This document shows positions 8,935-17,487 of a stretch of 47,241 nucleotides of DNA, one piece after another; positions within the stretch are counted from its first letter, which is position 1, and each line of letters opens with the position of its first letter. The stretch spans positions 1-47,241 of the forward strand of contig JADZAE010000006.1 of the NCBI GenBank assembly GCA_020852715.1, in the 5' to 3' direction. This DNA comes from Deltaproteobacteria bacterium (GTDB lineage Bacteria; Bdellovibrionota_C; UBA2361; SZUA-149; JADZAE01). The notes under the pieces are model-generated. The model had not been told where the DNA came from and searched no databases. It was given only the letters and a program-made list of their open reading frames with translations. A program made the position numbers and the translations under genes.

Positions 8935-10047
8935 ATGAAACAGCGACCCCGAAAAATTCTGTTTATCAGTCTACTGATCATTGCTTTATTTGGCAGCGCT
9001 ATCGGCTTTTTCGTTTATCACATTAACAAAACAAATGTTTCTTTTCCTTTACTTCCTCCGGGTGCTTATTTTGGTGAAATATCAGCACTGGGTGGTCAGA
9101 GGCATAATTATTCACCATTGCTTATTGAGAGTAGTGCTGACGGTCAGCAGTTATTGATTATAGTTTTTATGCCGAACTGGGTACCGCAGCTGGCTAAACT
9201 GGTGGAGAAAAAAGATTTTATCACTAACGTTCAGGCAGGTGATGGGCCGGCTTTTGAACCACCCATTTTAAAAACAGAATTTGGCGAGTTTAAACTCTAC
9301 GGAAAAGATAGAAACGGATATTTCAAAGGAAAGGTTCTCCGATCCGATGGGCTACGTGGCGCATGGAAGATTACACCGGTTGCTGAAGGTATCATTACGC
9401 GTAATGCGGAGTTGCTTAATGTCTACGGCGTTGATTTATCGCGTTGGCTGAAAATTAGCGGAGAGATTCGTTATAATCAGGACACTTTGTCCTCAATGCG
9501 CAGTATTTTATCCAGCCAAGAGCGCAATAATGCCAATATGGAATCTCATATTATTGATCAAAATCAATTAAAAGAACGCGCACAGAAACAAAGAGATCTT
9601 GTTAGCCAAGAAATCAACAATGGGCGTAATCAGCAAAAAGCCCTAACCAAAGAAATTACCATACTGGTTGATCAGCTGGCATTGGTTAATCGGATTAGTA
9701 AACGCGGACGCCTGGTATCTTTGGCTCGACAGATTTCTACTCGGGAGAACAAGTGGTATTTAGCTAACTGGCAAGGCCAAGAGGAGATTGGCGGTTTTGA
9801 TAATTTAGGCGGAGATCTAAATATTGATATGACCCGCTTAAATGAACAGAGTAAGCACGCCCAGGAAGTAATTGCTTTGAAAGATGAAATCAGTAGAGAA
9901 AAACAGAAGATGCAAGAACTACGTAAAGAGATGGCAAAAGGGGTGAGCAAAGAGCAACGAGTTGGGGAGACAGCGGAGAAACGGTCAAAACCAACGGCTA
10001 AACCAAAAGAAGAAAGCGGATTTTTTGAACGGATATTTGGATTTTGA
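8935..10047 (+). CDS. Membrane-anchored coiled-coil protein of unknown function, downstream of the export ATPase
   Basis: I do not recognise this 370-residue protein. It begins with a basic segment (KQRPRK) and one hydrophobic helix (about 8-28), suggesting an N-in anchor with the rest in the periplasm. Residues about 35-165 form a beta-rich domain (PPGAYFGEISALGG, then GEFKLYGKDRNGYFKGK). Residues about 180-270 and 305-350 are heptad-rich, Gln/Lys/Glu-loaded coiled coils with a short globular piece between (WYLANWQGQEEIGGF). The tail is Lys/Pro-rich and ends in FFERIFGF. It starts 25 bp after the ATPase gene, and its TGA overlaps the next ATG (ATGATGA). In type III loci this slot usually holds a small soluble coiled-coil protein (SctO/FliJ); this one is larger and membrane-anchored. 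Function unknown. Confidence 0.72.
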   Translation: MKQRPRKILFISLLIIALFGSAIGFFVYHINKTNVSFPLLPPGAYFGEISALGGQRHNYSPLLIESSADGQQLLIIVFMPNWVPQLAKLVEKKDFITNVQAGDGPAFEPPILKTEFGEFKLYGKDRNGYFKGKVLRSDGLRGAWKITPVAEGIITRNAELLNVYGVDLSRWLKISGEIRYNQDTLSSMRSILSSQERNNANMESHIIDQNQLKERAQKQRDLVSQEINNGRNQQKALTKEITILVDQLALVNRISKRGRLVSLARQISTRENKWYLANWQGQEEIGGFDNLGGDLNIDMTRLNEQSKHAQEVIALKDEISREKQKMQELRKEMAKGVSKEQRVGETAEKRSKPTAKPKEESGFFERIFGF

Positions 10048-10949
10048 TGATGAGAGCAATGGTGAGGATAAGTCAGCTTATTATTATACTTATGTTTGCG
10101 CTTAGCTTTTTGCCGGCTTACGCTCAAATTGCTGTCTCTAATAAGCTACCCGAAGACGTTTATTTAATTTCCGATATCGAGGAAATTCCTTTTGAAGTGC
10201 AAACTTCTAAAATGGTTGTTTGGCAGCCTGAGCAGGGAGTTTCCGTTTACCCGGCGCTGAGTGACCCTCTAGGCAAAGGTGCGGGCATGCAATATTTTAT
10301 CGGCGGGCCAGTGAATTTGGAAAATCAGGCCCAAAAAAGTGAGCTATATTATTCGTTTTTATTAAGCGATGCCCAGGGTAATTTTTTTGCCACCCCGGTA
10401 AGTATTATTGCGCTTAAGGATCTATTCTCCCAAGAAAAGGAGTTTTCTGAATTGGAGACGCAAAATGCTGGTCTGATTAATAAGATCAATGATACTGAAC
10501 AGAAAATGGCTAAGCTGGAAACACGAGCTATTGAGCTTAGAAATATGATTTCTGAAATTGTCGGAGTTAATAGGTTAATTAAATTAAGAAAAGAGGCAGC
10601 AGCACTGCAAGCAAGAAACGCTGGGTTACAGGCACACCAGGAATATCTACAATCTTTGCAGGAGAGGGCCAAAGCTGTTCCGGAATTGGAGGATATTGAT
10701 ATTTTAAGAAAAGAGCTTAATGCAAACCTGCAAGCAACCGCAGAAGCGACGGCTTTGGCTGACCGCCTGGTAAAAAGAAGAAAACATACCGCCATGCTTG
10801 AGCTGCAAAATAAGCTATCGGCAGTTAGAGAGACAGCAAATGATGATCCCAAAGCTTTGGCCAAGCAGGCTTTAGAACTACGTTCCGAAAGAAAGCGCCT
10901 GGAAATGAAATTAGGAAAATCCTTACCTGCTCAAGCTGAAGAATTTTAA
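10044..10949 (+). CDS. Exported coiled-coil protein of unknown function
   Basis: 301 residues, not recognised. An N-terminal signal peptide is clear (basic start, hydrophobic LIIILMFALSFLPAYA, cleavage probably after AYA). About 100 residues of globular sequence follow (with VWQPEQGVSVYPALSDP and a GGPVNLENQAQ block), then almost continuous coiled coil from about residue 115 to the end, rich in Leu/Glu/Lys/Arg heptads. It overlaps the preceding gene by four bases, so the two are translationally coupled and probably form a periplasmic pair: each has a beta-rich front half and a coiled-coil back half. It is the last gene of the 5100-10949 unit. A role with the export ATPase is inferred only from operon position. 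Confidence 0.7.
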   Translation: MMMRAMVRISQLIIILMFALSFLPAYAQIAVSNKLPEDVYLISDIEEIPFEVQTSKMVVWQPEQGVSVYPALSDPLGKGAGMQYFIGGPVNLENQAQKSELYYSFLLSDAQGNFFATPVSIIALKDLFSQEKEFSELETQNAGLINKINDTEQKMAKLETRAIELRNMISEIVGVNRLIKLRKEAAALQARNAGLQAHQEYLQSLQERAKAVPELEDIDILRKELNANLQATAEATALADRLVKRRKHTAMLELQNKLSAVRETANDDPKALAKQALELRSERKRLEMKLGKSLPAQAEEF

Positions 10950-11072
10950 TTAGTAAAAAAAAGAATTTTAGCCCGATAATCAATAAGGACTGGAAAATCA
11001 GGGACTTAGGACTGACCTGATAGCACAGTAAAATGCCAATTTTTGAAGCATATTCTCGGAATTATCGATTAA

Positions 11073-11165
11073 GGGTTGCACAATGGTTAGGTAGCAAACG
11101 CTACCAAAGGGGTAACCGGAAGGCTAAAGTTCGAAGGTAAAACAGTAATAGGTCAACTGCACATA
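11073..11165 (+). ncRNA. Possible structured RNA ahead of a terminator (unassigned)
   Basis: In a 496-bp gap between convergent genes, the plus strand can fold a nested stem: GGTTA (11085-11089) pairs with TAACC (11113-11117), enclosing a perfect six-pair hairpin GGTAGC/GCTACC with an AAAC loop (11090-11105). Another purine-rich stretch follows and then a terminator-like hairpin at 11166. I could not match this to a known riboswitch or small-RNA family. It may be a small RNA, or just the long 3' end of the upstream operon. Confidence 0.22.
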
Positions 11166-11196
11166 GGGTGTCGGAAGTTCAGCTTCGCACCCTTTT
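11166..11196 (+). terminator. Rho-independent terminator-like hairpin
   Basis: GGGTG (11166-11170) pairs with CACCC (11188-11192); inside it GAAG pairs with CTTC, and a short TTTTCT tract follows. The T-tract is modest. It would end transcripts of the 5100-10949 unit or of the possible RNA just upstream. Confidence 0.45.
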
Positions 11197-11198
11197 CT

Positions 11199-11328
11199 CT
11201 GTAACCATCACGCTTTTGGTCGACTACTTTGTCAGACTTCGCGGCTGCGGTGCGCGAATAGTTTACTACACTTACACTCCTCGCTGCTCGATTTCCTCGC
11301 ATTCGTCTCAAAATCGCGATGGTTACAG
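11199..11328. repeat. 130-bp element with 20-bp terminal inverted repeats (MITE-like)
   Basis: The left end CTGTAACCATCACGCTTTTG (11199-11218) and the reverse complement of the right end (11309-11328, CTGTAACCATCGCGATTTTG) agree at 18 of 20 positions. The interior is GC-richer than its surroundings and has no open frame of note. No clear target-site duplication is visible. It could be a non-autonomous transposable element or a long imperfect cruciform. Only one copy was noticed in the window. Confidence 0.5.
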
Positions 11329-11445
11329 GTTAATCTAAGATTTTGACTTTTTTTAAGCTTTGTAAAAAGCTGTTTTCCCTGACAAATATTCCATGCAATA
11401 TCCCACACTGCGTTATCTGCTAAAGTATAGTTAACGGCCTTTGTT

Positions 11446-12858
11446 TTAACTTGCTTCTTGTGTGCGGAATAAAATTCGCCGCAAAGATGTTCTGTCTAAC
11501 TGCAGCTCGCGGGCAGCTTTAGACTGGTTTTGATTATTTTTATTTAGTGCCTCTTTAATCAATTGAATTTCAAATGACTGGATTTTCTCGCGAAAGGAGT
11601 TACCCTGTACTTTGGCGCTTAAACCATTTGCCTGTCTAGCCAAGCCATTAAATCCTAAGTCCTCAGCTTCAATACGAAATCGCTTATGATAATGAGCATG
11701 AAAAGCAGCACTTTCGATACAAGCCTGTAACTCTCTGATGTTTCCCGGCCAATCATAAGCCAGCAACTTAGCATGTGCGCTTGAGGAAATATTATTTACT
11801 CGTAAAGATTCGTGACCGGAGATTTTATTGATAAATTGCTGCGCTAGTGCGGCAATGTCTTCTTTTCTATTTCTTAAGGCCGGTAGCTCAATCGTTAAGT
11901 AGGCAATGCGATGGTATAAGTCGCTGCGAAAAAGTTTCTTTTCTTGAAGATCGGCAATATCTTTGTTTGTCGCCGAAATTAAGCGAAAATCAGAAATTGC
12001 CTCTTTGTTTTGACCTAGGCGCCGAAAACGCTTTTCTTGAATAACCGAGAGAAGCACGACCTGTGTTTCTAAGGGCAAATCGGCGATTTCATCAATAAAT
12101 AAAGTGCCGTTATGGGCTTCTTCTAAAAGTCCGATGCGCGCTTCCGTTGCGCCGGTAAAAGCGCCTTTTTGATGACCAAAAAGTTCGCTACTTACCAGAT
12201 CTTGACTGATAAAGCTGGGATAAAAGGGAATAAATTTCTTATTATGATGACTTTGTGCTTGGTAAATGGCATTAGCTAAGACTCCCTTTCCGGTGCCCGT
12301 TTCTCCAAGAATCATTACCGGAGTATTACTGGCGGCAGCGTAGGCCGCTGTTTCAATGACTTTTTTCATTGCTGCATTAGCAGAATGTAAATTTATTAAA
12401 CCATGTCTTGCTTCCGGCGTTGTGAGCAGCTTTTGATAGTCCCGCTTGAGCTGGTTAGTGAATATGCCATCAGTAATTAAAGCAACCAAATGATCGGCGT
12501 TTACCGGTTTTTGGAGGAAACTTGCCGCGCCATGATGAATGGCAGTGACGCCAAATTCATCGGCATTATGTCCGGTAAGGACCAAAATTCTTAATGATGA
12601 ATCATGATCTAATAATTTGGCGATTAATTTTAACCCACTTTCCGGACCAATTTTCTCATTGATAGTAAGATCAACTATCGCTACATTGGGGCCATGTGCT
12701 TTTAAAGATTCCAATGCTGTTTGTTCATCTTGTGCATAAACTATTTCCAAATTCTCTTGGCGGCGTCTAATACTGTTAATGAGTGAAGCAGTTTGTGCTT
12801 CATCATCATCGACAATGAGAATGACAGGACCTTTGGTTGAGCTGGAAGAATTATACAT
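11446..12858 (-). CDS. Sigma-54-dependent response regulator, NtrC family
   Basis: 470-residue transcription activator in standard NtrC order. The receiver domain (about 12-130) has the acidic cluster D17-D19, phospho-acceptor D63, T95 and K117. The AAA+ domain (about 155-390) has Walker A GETGTGKG (185-192), the sigma-54-contacting GAFTGA at 232-237 and Walker B LFIDE (253-257), plus later Arg-rich sensor blocks (FRSDLYHRI; DWPGNIRELQ). A Fis-type helix-turn-helix forms the end (SKAARELQLDRTSLRRIL). It should activate sigma-54 promoters after phosphorylation. No histidine kinase is adjacent, so its partner must be elsewhere, and no convincing -24/-12 promoter was found in this window. It converges on the 5100-10949 unit. 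Confidence 0.93.
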   Translation of the reverse strand: MYNSSSSTKGPVILIVDDDEAQTASLINSIRRRQENLEIVYAQDEQTALESLKAHGPNVAIVDLTINEKIGPESGLKLIAKLLDHDSSLRILVLTGHNADEFGVTAIHHGAASFLQKPVNADHLVALITDGIFTNQLKRDYQKLLTTPEARHGLINLHSANAAMKKVIETAAYAAASNTPVMILGETGTGKGVLANAIYQAQSHHNKKFIPFYPSFISQDLVSSELFGHQKGAFTGATEARIGLLEEAHNGTLFIDEIADLPLETQVVLLSVIQEKRFRRLGQNKEAISDFRLISATNKDIADLQEKKLFRSDLYHRIAYLTIELPALRNRKEDIAALAQQFINKISGHESLRVNNISSSAHAKLLAYDWPGNIRELQACIESAAFHAHYHKRFRIEAEDLGFNGLARQANGLSAKVQGNSFREKIQSFEIQLIKEALNKNNQNQSKAARELQLDRTSLRRILFRTQEAS

Positions 12859-12937
12859 AAATGTTTTAAGTTAAGTTGATAAACTGCTATTTTCTTAGTC
12901 GTTATGAGGGCCCTGGTGCAAAGTGCTACATTTAAAA

Positions 12938-13645
12938 TTAGAGCACATTACTCTGTATTCCGGCATCAGCAAGGATGCGGTTAAGTTCTTGGTAATATTT
13001 GTTTTGGCTGAAATATCCGGCCTTGTGGAATTGGGGATTTATTTGCTCACAGCTATCTATGGTCAAGTTTTGAGCTGATGCCTCAAGATACAAATGATCG
13101 CTAAGAGTAGGCACATAACCTAAGGCAAAAATAGAGATTTGTGGCCTAAAAGCTTCTAGTCCAAAGCGCAAGTTGTCAATCGTTATGTTTTCATGAAAAA
13201 AGTTAAAGCCATCTGTCTCTTGCCAATGTTTTAGAGACTCCGAGCAGATCTCTTCAATTTCGTAAATGATATTAGCCCCAGCAAATGTCTTAAACTTACT
13301 CTTGAGGCGATAAGTGAAAGCGATAGGGGGCTCTTCTACCTCTTCTTTTCTTTTTTGTTCTTTGTCAGGTAGGAGGTTCCCGCGGATACAGATTAGCTCT
13401 TCTTCCGAAATGCCCTCACTGGATAAAGTTAACTGTTGGCGCCCACGCAAATTTATAAATGTATCGCCGGTTTTTGTTGATCTATCTTCAGGAAAGAAGC
13501 GAAGTTTGGTTAAGAAATAATCAGCCAAGAGCCCTAATGGCACAAACTCATTTTTTGCTGATCTATCCCAGAGGATATTTAACTGCCTCTTTTGTTTACC
13601 AAAAAGCCAATTGCGAGAAATGTTTTTGCTTTCAATAAGCAGCAT
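12938..13645 (-). CDS. Hypothetical protein, 235 residues
   Basis: Not recognised. The ATG follows a good ribosome-binding site (AGAGGAA). There is no signal peptide or membrane helix, so it is probably cytosolic. The composition is mixed alpha/beta. It has an N-terminal stretch with W-rich spacing (NISRNWLFGKQKRQ, then LNILWDRSAKNEF), a charged linker (DKEQKRKEEVEEPP, about residues 93-106), and a C-terminal half with Tyr/Phe-rich strands (FALGYVPTLSDHLYLEA). It lies between ppiD and the sigma-54 activator on the same strand, with gaps of 131 and 79 bp. Codon use resembles its intact neighbours and the frame is long and unbroken, so I take it as real. Confidence 0.55.
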   Translation of the reverse strand: MLLIESKNISRNWLFGKQKRQLNILWDRSAKNEFVPLGLLADYFLTKLRFFPEDRSTKTGDTFINLRGRQQLTLSSEGISEEELICIRGNLLPDKEQKRKEEVEEPPIAFTYRLKSKFKTFAGANIIYEIEEICSESLKHWQETDGFNFFHENITIDNLRFGLEAFRPQISIFALGYVPTLSDHLYLEASAQNLTIDSCEQINPQFHKAGYFSQNKYYQELNRILADAGIQSNVL

Positions 13646-13776
13646 TTATTCCTCTTAAAAACAAGTGGCAAGCGACAAAGCGGACTACGTTAAAATCTTG
13701 GCGTAGCCAAATTTTGCCATAAATAAACTAAGCCCAATAAAAAAAGCAAATAGAAACCTGTTAAAAACGAGAACGC

Positions 13777-15756
13777 TTACTTTTGTTCGTTCTTAGTTAA
13801 CAAGTTAGGCTCTATCCAAACATTGGCATGGGCCTTCAAGTTAGCAATTAGGCTCTGATAAATATTCTGCTCTGTCTGTGACGTTTCTTCACTGAGTAAT
13901 TCTTTTCTGGCTTTCGCAAAATCTTCACTTTTGGGTGGCACAGCCTCAACCAGCGCAACAGCGTAATAGCTTTCACCGGATAAGTAAGGTGTGGAAGCCA
14001 CCGGCTGTTTCGGTGTTATGTTAAACAATTCATCACTATCTTCCATGGCCGTAAAAGGCTCCTCTTTTCCTTCGCTGCGGCTAAAAGCTTTGGAGTGCTT
14101 AACCGGAAGCGCCAGCTCCTGAGCCACCTTTTCAAATGCGGCTAACGAGTTTTGCTCTTTTACTTTGGTCAGTAACTCTTGGGCTTTTATCTGAGCTAAG
14201 TCCTGGGCCCGCTTTTCCTGGAGTTTGTCTATTAATGAAGCGCGGACGATATTTAGCTCTTGTATAGCCGATGGTTTCTCTTCTTCGATTTTGACGACAA
14301 ACACTTTATTACCATCTTCAATCATTTCAATGCTGTTTAGAGACATTGTTTTTAGTGCCTTGCCTAAAGCAGGGAGCGAATCTTCGACATTATCGGTGGG
14401 GTAAACAGAAGATAATACCGTTTTATTTTCACTTGCAGCAAACTGCTGTAATGTAGATCCATTGCTGACAGCGTCCTGAGCCTTGCTTGTAAATTCTTGA
14501 GCAGCAAATGTCATATAGGGGAAAGCTTCTCTTTGGCGATAATCCTGCTCAATATTGGCTTTGACCTCTTCATACGGGCGATAGCTAGCTTCTTGAACTT
14601 CTTCAACATAGACTAAATAATAGGCATCTTTGGAGTTAATCGTTTCGCTGATTTCGCCGACACCCAGATCCATAACTTTACTCTTAATAACTTCGGGAAT
14701 ATCTTTGATTTCCAGCCAACCCAAATCACCGCCCTTAGATTTTGTTTCGGTGTCTTCGGAATAATTACGGGCTAAAGCAGCAAAGGCCTCGCCACTATTA
14801 AATTTTGCCTTAATTTGCAGTGCTAGTTCTTTTTTCTCTTCTTCCAGTTGTTTGGGGTCCTTATTTTCTTCGGCCTGGGGGATATTCATCATTTTCTCTA
14901 AATTGCTCTGCTGGACCTGCTTAGCGATTTTTATCTGACGTAAGTGCATTTTCTTAGGCAACTTAAAGTCATCGATCTGGGAATCATAAAGTGTTTTTAA
15001 ATCTTCTTCGCTTAATTCAACTTGGCTGGCAAAGTCTTTGGTTTCAAATTGAACATAGGAATATATCACTTTTTTTGGAAGGCGATAATCTTCTTTTGTT
15101 TCCTCATAAAAAGTTTTAATTTCTTCTTCGGAAGGCAGAGTCAGCTTGGCGAGCATTTCTTTTGCCGGAAATTCGATGTAAGCAAAGGTATATTGACTGT
15201 TATTGCGAGTATTTAAATTTGCTAGTTCGGTATCTGTAACTAAATCAAAATCACCAAAAGATTGCATTAATGACTGGCGTAACAAATCTTTCTGCGTTTC
15301 TTGAATAAGCTGCATCTCGTTGCCGCCACGTGCTTGTAAATACATTTGATAAGCTTCTTGCGTGACTTGATCACCAAGCTGCGGAATAGAGGCAATAGTT
15401 TTAATAATATTTGTTTTTACTTGCTCAGTTCCTACCGCCATGCCGGTATTTTTATAAAATGATTTAAGTAATTCTTCATCGACCAGGGCGTTTATCGCTT
15501 GTTCACCGAAGTTGAAAAACTTCTCATAATTTGCAAAGTTAGCTCCTAGTTGGGCGCGAGCGGAAGATTGAGCTCTTTCGTAGGTAAGGCTATATTTGGC
15601 ATAAGGTATTTCCTGCTCATTGACTTTCGCTGCTGCCGGGGCTTTATTACCTTGGGAGAAGTATTCAACGCCGAAACTCATCATTAATACGGCGGCAAAA
15701 AAAACAAGCACTGTCTTCATTACTGACTTACTATGACGACGAAATATATCTAACAT
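13777..15756 (-). CDS. ppiD: PpiD/SurA-like membrane-anchored peptidyl-prolyl isomerase chaperone
   Basis: 659 residues. A single N-terminal membrane anchor (about 12-30, after LDIFRRHSKSVMK) places the rest in the periplasm, as in PpiD. A SurA-type N-terminal chaperone region covers about 40-250. The parvulin domain spans about 269-388, with LRQIKIAK, FAALARNYSEDTETKSKGGDLGW and VYVEE as its conserved edges; an insertion of charged residues (about 282-312) splits its first strand from the helix. The C-terminal part is a second, weaker isomerase-like/chaperone region. It folds or escorts outer-membrane and secreted proteins at the inner membrane. It is divergent from the DUF4911-like gene with only 16 bp between the starts and stands downstream of the gat operon on the same strand. 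Confidence 0.88.
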   Translation of the reverse strand: MLDIFRRHSKSVMKTVLVFFAAVLMMSFGVEYFSQGNKAPAAAKVNEQEIPYAKYSLTYERAQSSARAQLGANFANYEKFFNFGEQAINALVDEELLKSFYKNTGMAVGTEQVKTNIIKTIASIPQLGDQVTQEAYQMYLQARGGNEMQLIQETQKDLLRQSLMQSFGDFDLVTDTELANLNTRNNSQYTFAYIEFPAKEMLAKLTLPSEEEIKTFYEETKEDYRLPKKVIYSYVQFETKDFASQVELSEEDLKTLYDSQIDDFKLPKKMHLRQIKIAKQVQQSNLEKMMNIPQAEENKDPKQLEEEKKELALQIKAKFNSGEAFAALARNYSEDTETKSKGGDLGWLEIKDIPEVIKSKVMDLGVGEISETINSKDAYYLVYVEEVQEASYRPYEEVKANIEQDYRQREAFPYMTFAAQEFTSKAQDAVSNGSTLQQFAASENKTVLSSVYPTDNVEDSLPALGKALKTMSLNSIEMIEDGNKVFVVKIEEEKPSAIQELNIVRASLIDKLQEKRAQDLAQIKAQELLTKVKEQNSLAAFEKVAQELALPVKHSKAFSRSEGKEEPFTAMEDSDELFNITPKQPVASTPYLSGESYYAVALVEAVPPKSEDFAKARKELLSEETSQTEQNIYQSLIANLKAHANVWIEPNLLTKNEQK

Positions 15757-15772
15757 AATTTACAATCCAAAT

Positions 15773-16045
15773 ATGAATCCACTAATAATATTTGTGCACC
15801 TACCTACCGAGAACATTGCTGTTCTAAAATTTATTCTTGAAAGCTATGAAAGCCTCGCTATTGTCCGCACACTATCAGCTGAGCGCGGAGAGCTGGTTCT
15901 CCTCGGAACAGAAGACTCAGCAAAGACTCTTCACGAACTTCTCCAAAGTTTGGCTCAGGAACTTTCTTTATCGGTAATTCCCCAGCCGGACAACGTCAAT
16001 GAAGATTGGCTGCTATCTGAATACTATAACAGTTTAGCTGTCTAG
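15773..16045 (+). CDS. DUF4911-type small protein
   Basis: 90 residues, resembling the DUF4911 family known mainly from deltaproteobacterial lineages. The match rests on a ligand-domain-like beta-alpha-beta-beta-alpha-beta layout with the core FILESYESLAIVRTL and later LLGTEDSAKTLHELLQSL. Function is unknown for the family; the fold resembles small amino-acid-binding modules. It is squeezed between the ppiD start (16 bp away, divergent) and the gatB stop, which it overlaps by 12 bases tail to tail. No clear Shine-Dalgarno sequence precedes the ATG. The packing with ppiD and gat suggests a conserved neighbourhood rather than chance. Confidence 0.68.
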   Translation: MNPLIIFVHLPTENIAVLKFILESYESLAIVRTLSAERGELVLLGTEDSAKTLHELLQSLAQELSLSVIPQPDNVNEDWLLSEYYNSLAV

Positions 16046-17467
16046 AGTTTTCTTCAATAGCTCGTTAAGTAGGGTCGGATTTACCTTTCCCTGCGTATCT
16101 TTCATAACTTGGCCAACAAAAAACCCGAAAACTTTTGTTTTTCCGCTCTTATAAGACTGCACCTGCTCAGGGTTGGCGGTGATTACCGCGTTTATCGCTT
16201 CTCGAATTAGTCCGCTATCAGAAACTTGTCTGAGTCCCTTAGTCTCCACGATATGTGCCGGACTGCCACCGGTTTCAAACATCTCGTCAAATACAGTCTT
16301 GGCTATTTTTCCCGATATTGTTCCGTCGTCGATTAATTTAACCAGCTGGGCCAGGTTTTCCGGGCTTACCGGACATTCAGTCAAATTTGTGCCTTCTTTA
16401 TTCAATCGACCAAAAAGTTCCGTAGTGATCCAGTTAGCAATCGATGTTGGGTTGTTGTGCAAAGACACAGCCTGATCAAAGTAGGACGAAACCAACTTTT
16501 CCTCAGTGAGCAGTTCGACAATATATGGATCGAGTTTATAAGTATTAGTAAAACGCCGATACGCTTGTTCTGGTAACTCAGGAAGAGTTTTGCGAACGTT
16601 GTCTATCCAGTCATCATCGACGATCAAGGGGAGTAAATCAGGATCCGGAAAATAGCGATAATCGTCAGCATATTCTTTTGAGCGCATAGAGCGTGTCTCA
16701 CCGCTGACATCATCCCAAAGCCTTGTCTCCTGAACGATAGTTCCTCCTGAGGTAATCACTCCAATTTGCCTTTCTATTTCATAATCGATCGCTTTTTCTA
16801 CATAGCGAAAAGAATTAAGATTCTTGATCTCTACTTTGGTACCAAATTCAGTCGCACCGATTTTGCGCACCGAAACGTTAGCATCGCAGCGCAAACTACC
16901 TTCCTCCATGTTCCCGTCGCAGATATCCAAATAACGCACGATTTGTCGTAATTGCCGCATATAGGCCCCTGCTTCTTCGGCATTGCGGATATCAGGCTCA
17001 GAAACGATTTCTACTAAAGGCACACCGGCGCGATTTAGGTCTACTAGGGAGATAGGTGCGGCATCCAAATGGACACTTTTACCTGCATCTTCTTCTAAGT
17101 GGATGCGCGTTAACCCGATACGTTTTACGTCGCCACCCACACGCACATTGACATGACCGGCCAGACAAATCGGCTTATCATATTGCGATATCTGGTAGCC
17201 TTTGGGTAAATCCGGATAATGATAATGCTTTCTGGCTAAAATGCTTTCGCGCATTATTTTACAATTGGTTGCCAGTCCGAGCTTAATTGCAAAATCTAAC
17301 ACGCGCTTATTGAGGACCGGTAAACAGCCGGGAAGTGCCAGCGTTACCGGGTCGGTAAAAGTATTTGGCTCAGCACCGGACTTTGTTGAAGATACAGCAA
17401 ATATCTTACTGTGCGTAGCTAACTGCACATGAACTTCCAAGCCAATTACTGCTTCAAAATCTTTCAT
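16034..17467 (-). CDS. gatB: Aspartyl/glutamyl-tRNA amidotransferase subunit B
   Basis: 477 residues, usual GatB length. GatB phosphorylates the Glu (or Asp) of misacylated Glu-tRNA(Gln)/Asp-tRNA(Asn) and uses ammonia from GatA for transamidation in the cytosol. Hallmarks are FEAVIGLEVHVQLAT at the start, the LPGCLPVLN block, YHYPDLPKGYQISQYD, the metal-site region LEEDAGKS, and VPLVEIVSEPDI followed by RCDANVS. The C-terminal YqeY-like tail (about 340-477) binds tRNA and ends with the typical GFFVGQVMK..G..NP. It is the third gene of gatC-gatA-gatB on the minus strand, 20 bp behind gatA. Presence of GatCAB implies indirect Gln-tRNA and/or Asn-tRNA synthesis. Confidence 0.97.
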   Translation of the reverse strand: MKDFEAVIGLEVHVQLATHSKIFAVSSTKSGAEPNTFTDPVTLALPGCLPVLNKRVLDFAIKLGLATNCKIMRESILARKHYHYPDLPKGYQISQYDKPICLAGHVNVRVGGDVKRIGLTRIHLEEDAGKSVHLDAAPISLVDLNRAGVPLVEIVSEPDIRNAEEAGAYMRQLRQIVRYLDICDGNMEEGSLRCDANVSVRKIGATEFGTKVEIKNLNSFRYVEKAIDYEIERQIGVITSGGTIVQETRLWDDVSGETRSMRSKEYADDYRYFPDPDLLPLIVDDDWIDNVRKTLPELPEQAYRRFTNTYKLDPYIVELLTEEKLVSSYFDQAVSLHNNPTSIANWITTELFGRLNKEGTNLTECPVSPENLAQLVKLIDDGTISGKIAKTVFDEMFETGGSPAHIVETKGLRQVSDSGLIREAINAVITANPEQVQSYKSGKTKVFGFFVGQVMKDTQGKVNPTLLNELLKKTLDS

Positions 17468-17487
17468 AACTTAAATTTCCCTTAGCA

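Noticed and set aside
11066..11196. Cyclic-di-GMP (GEMM) riboswitch
   Set aside because: A TTGCAC...GGTAGC...GGTAACCGG run recalls the 3' half, but the conserved GACGCAAAGCC core and GAAA loop are absent, and no gene follows on the plus strand.
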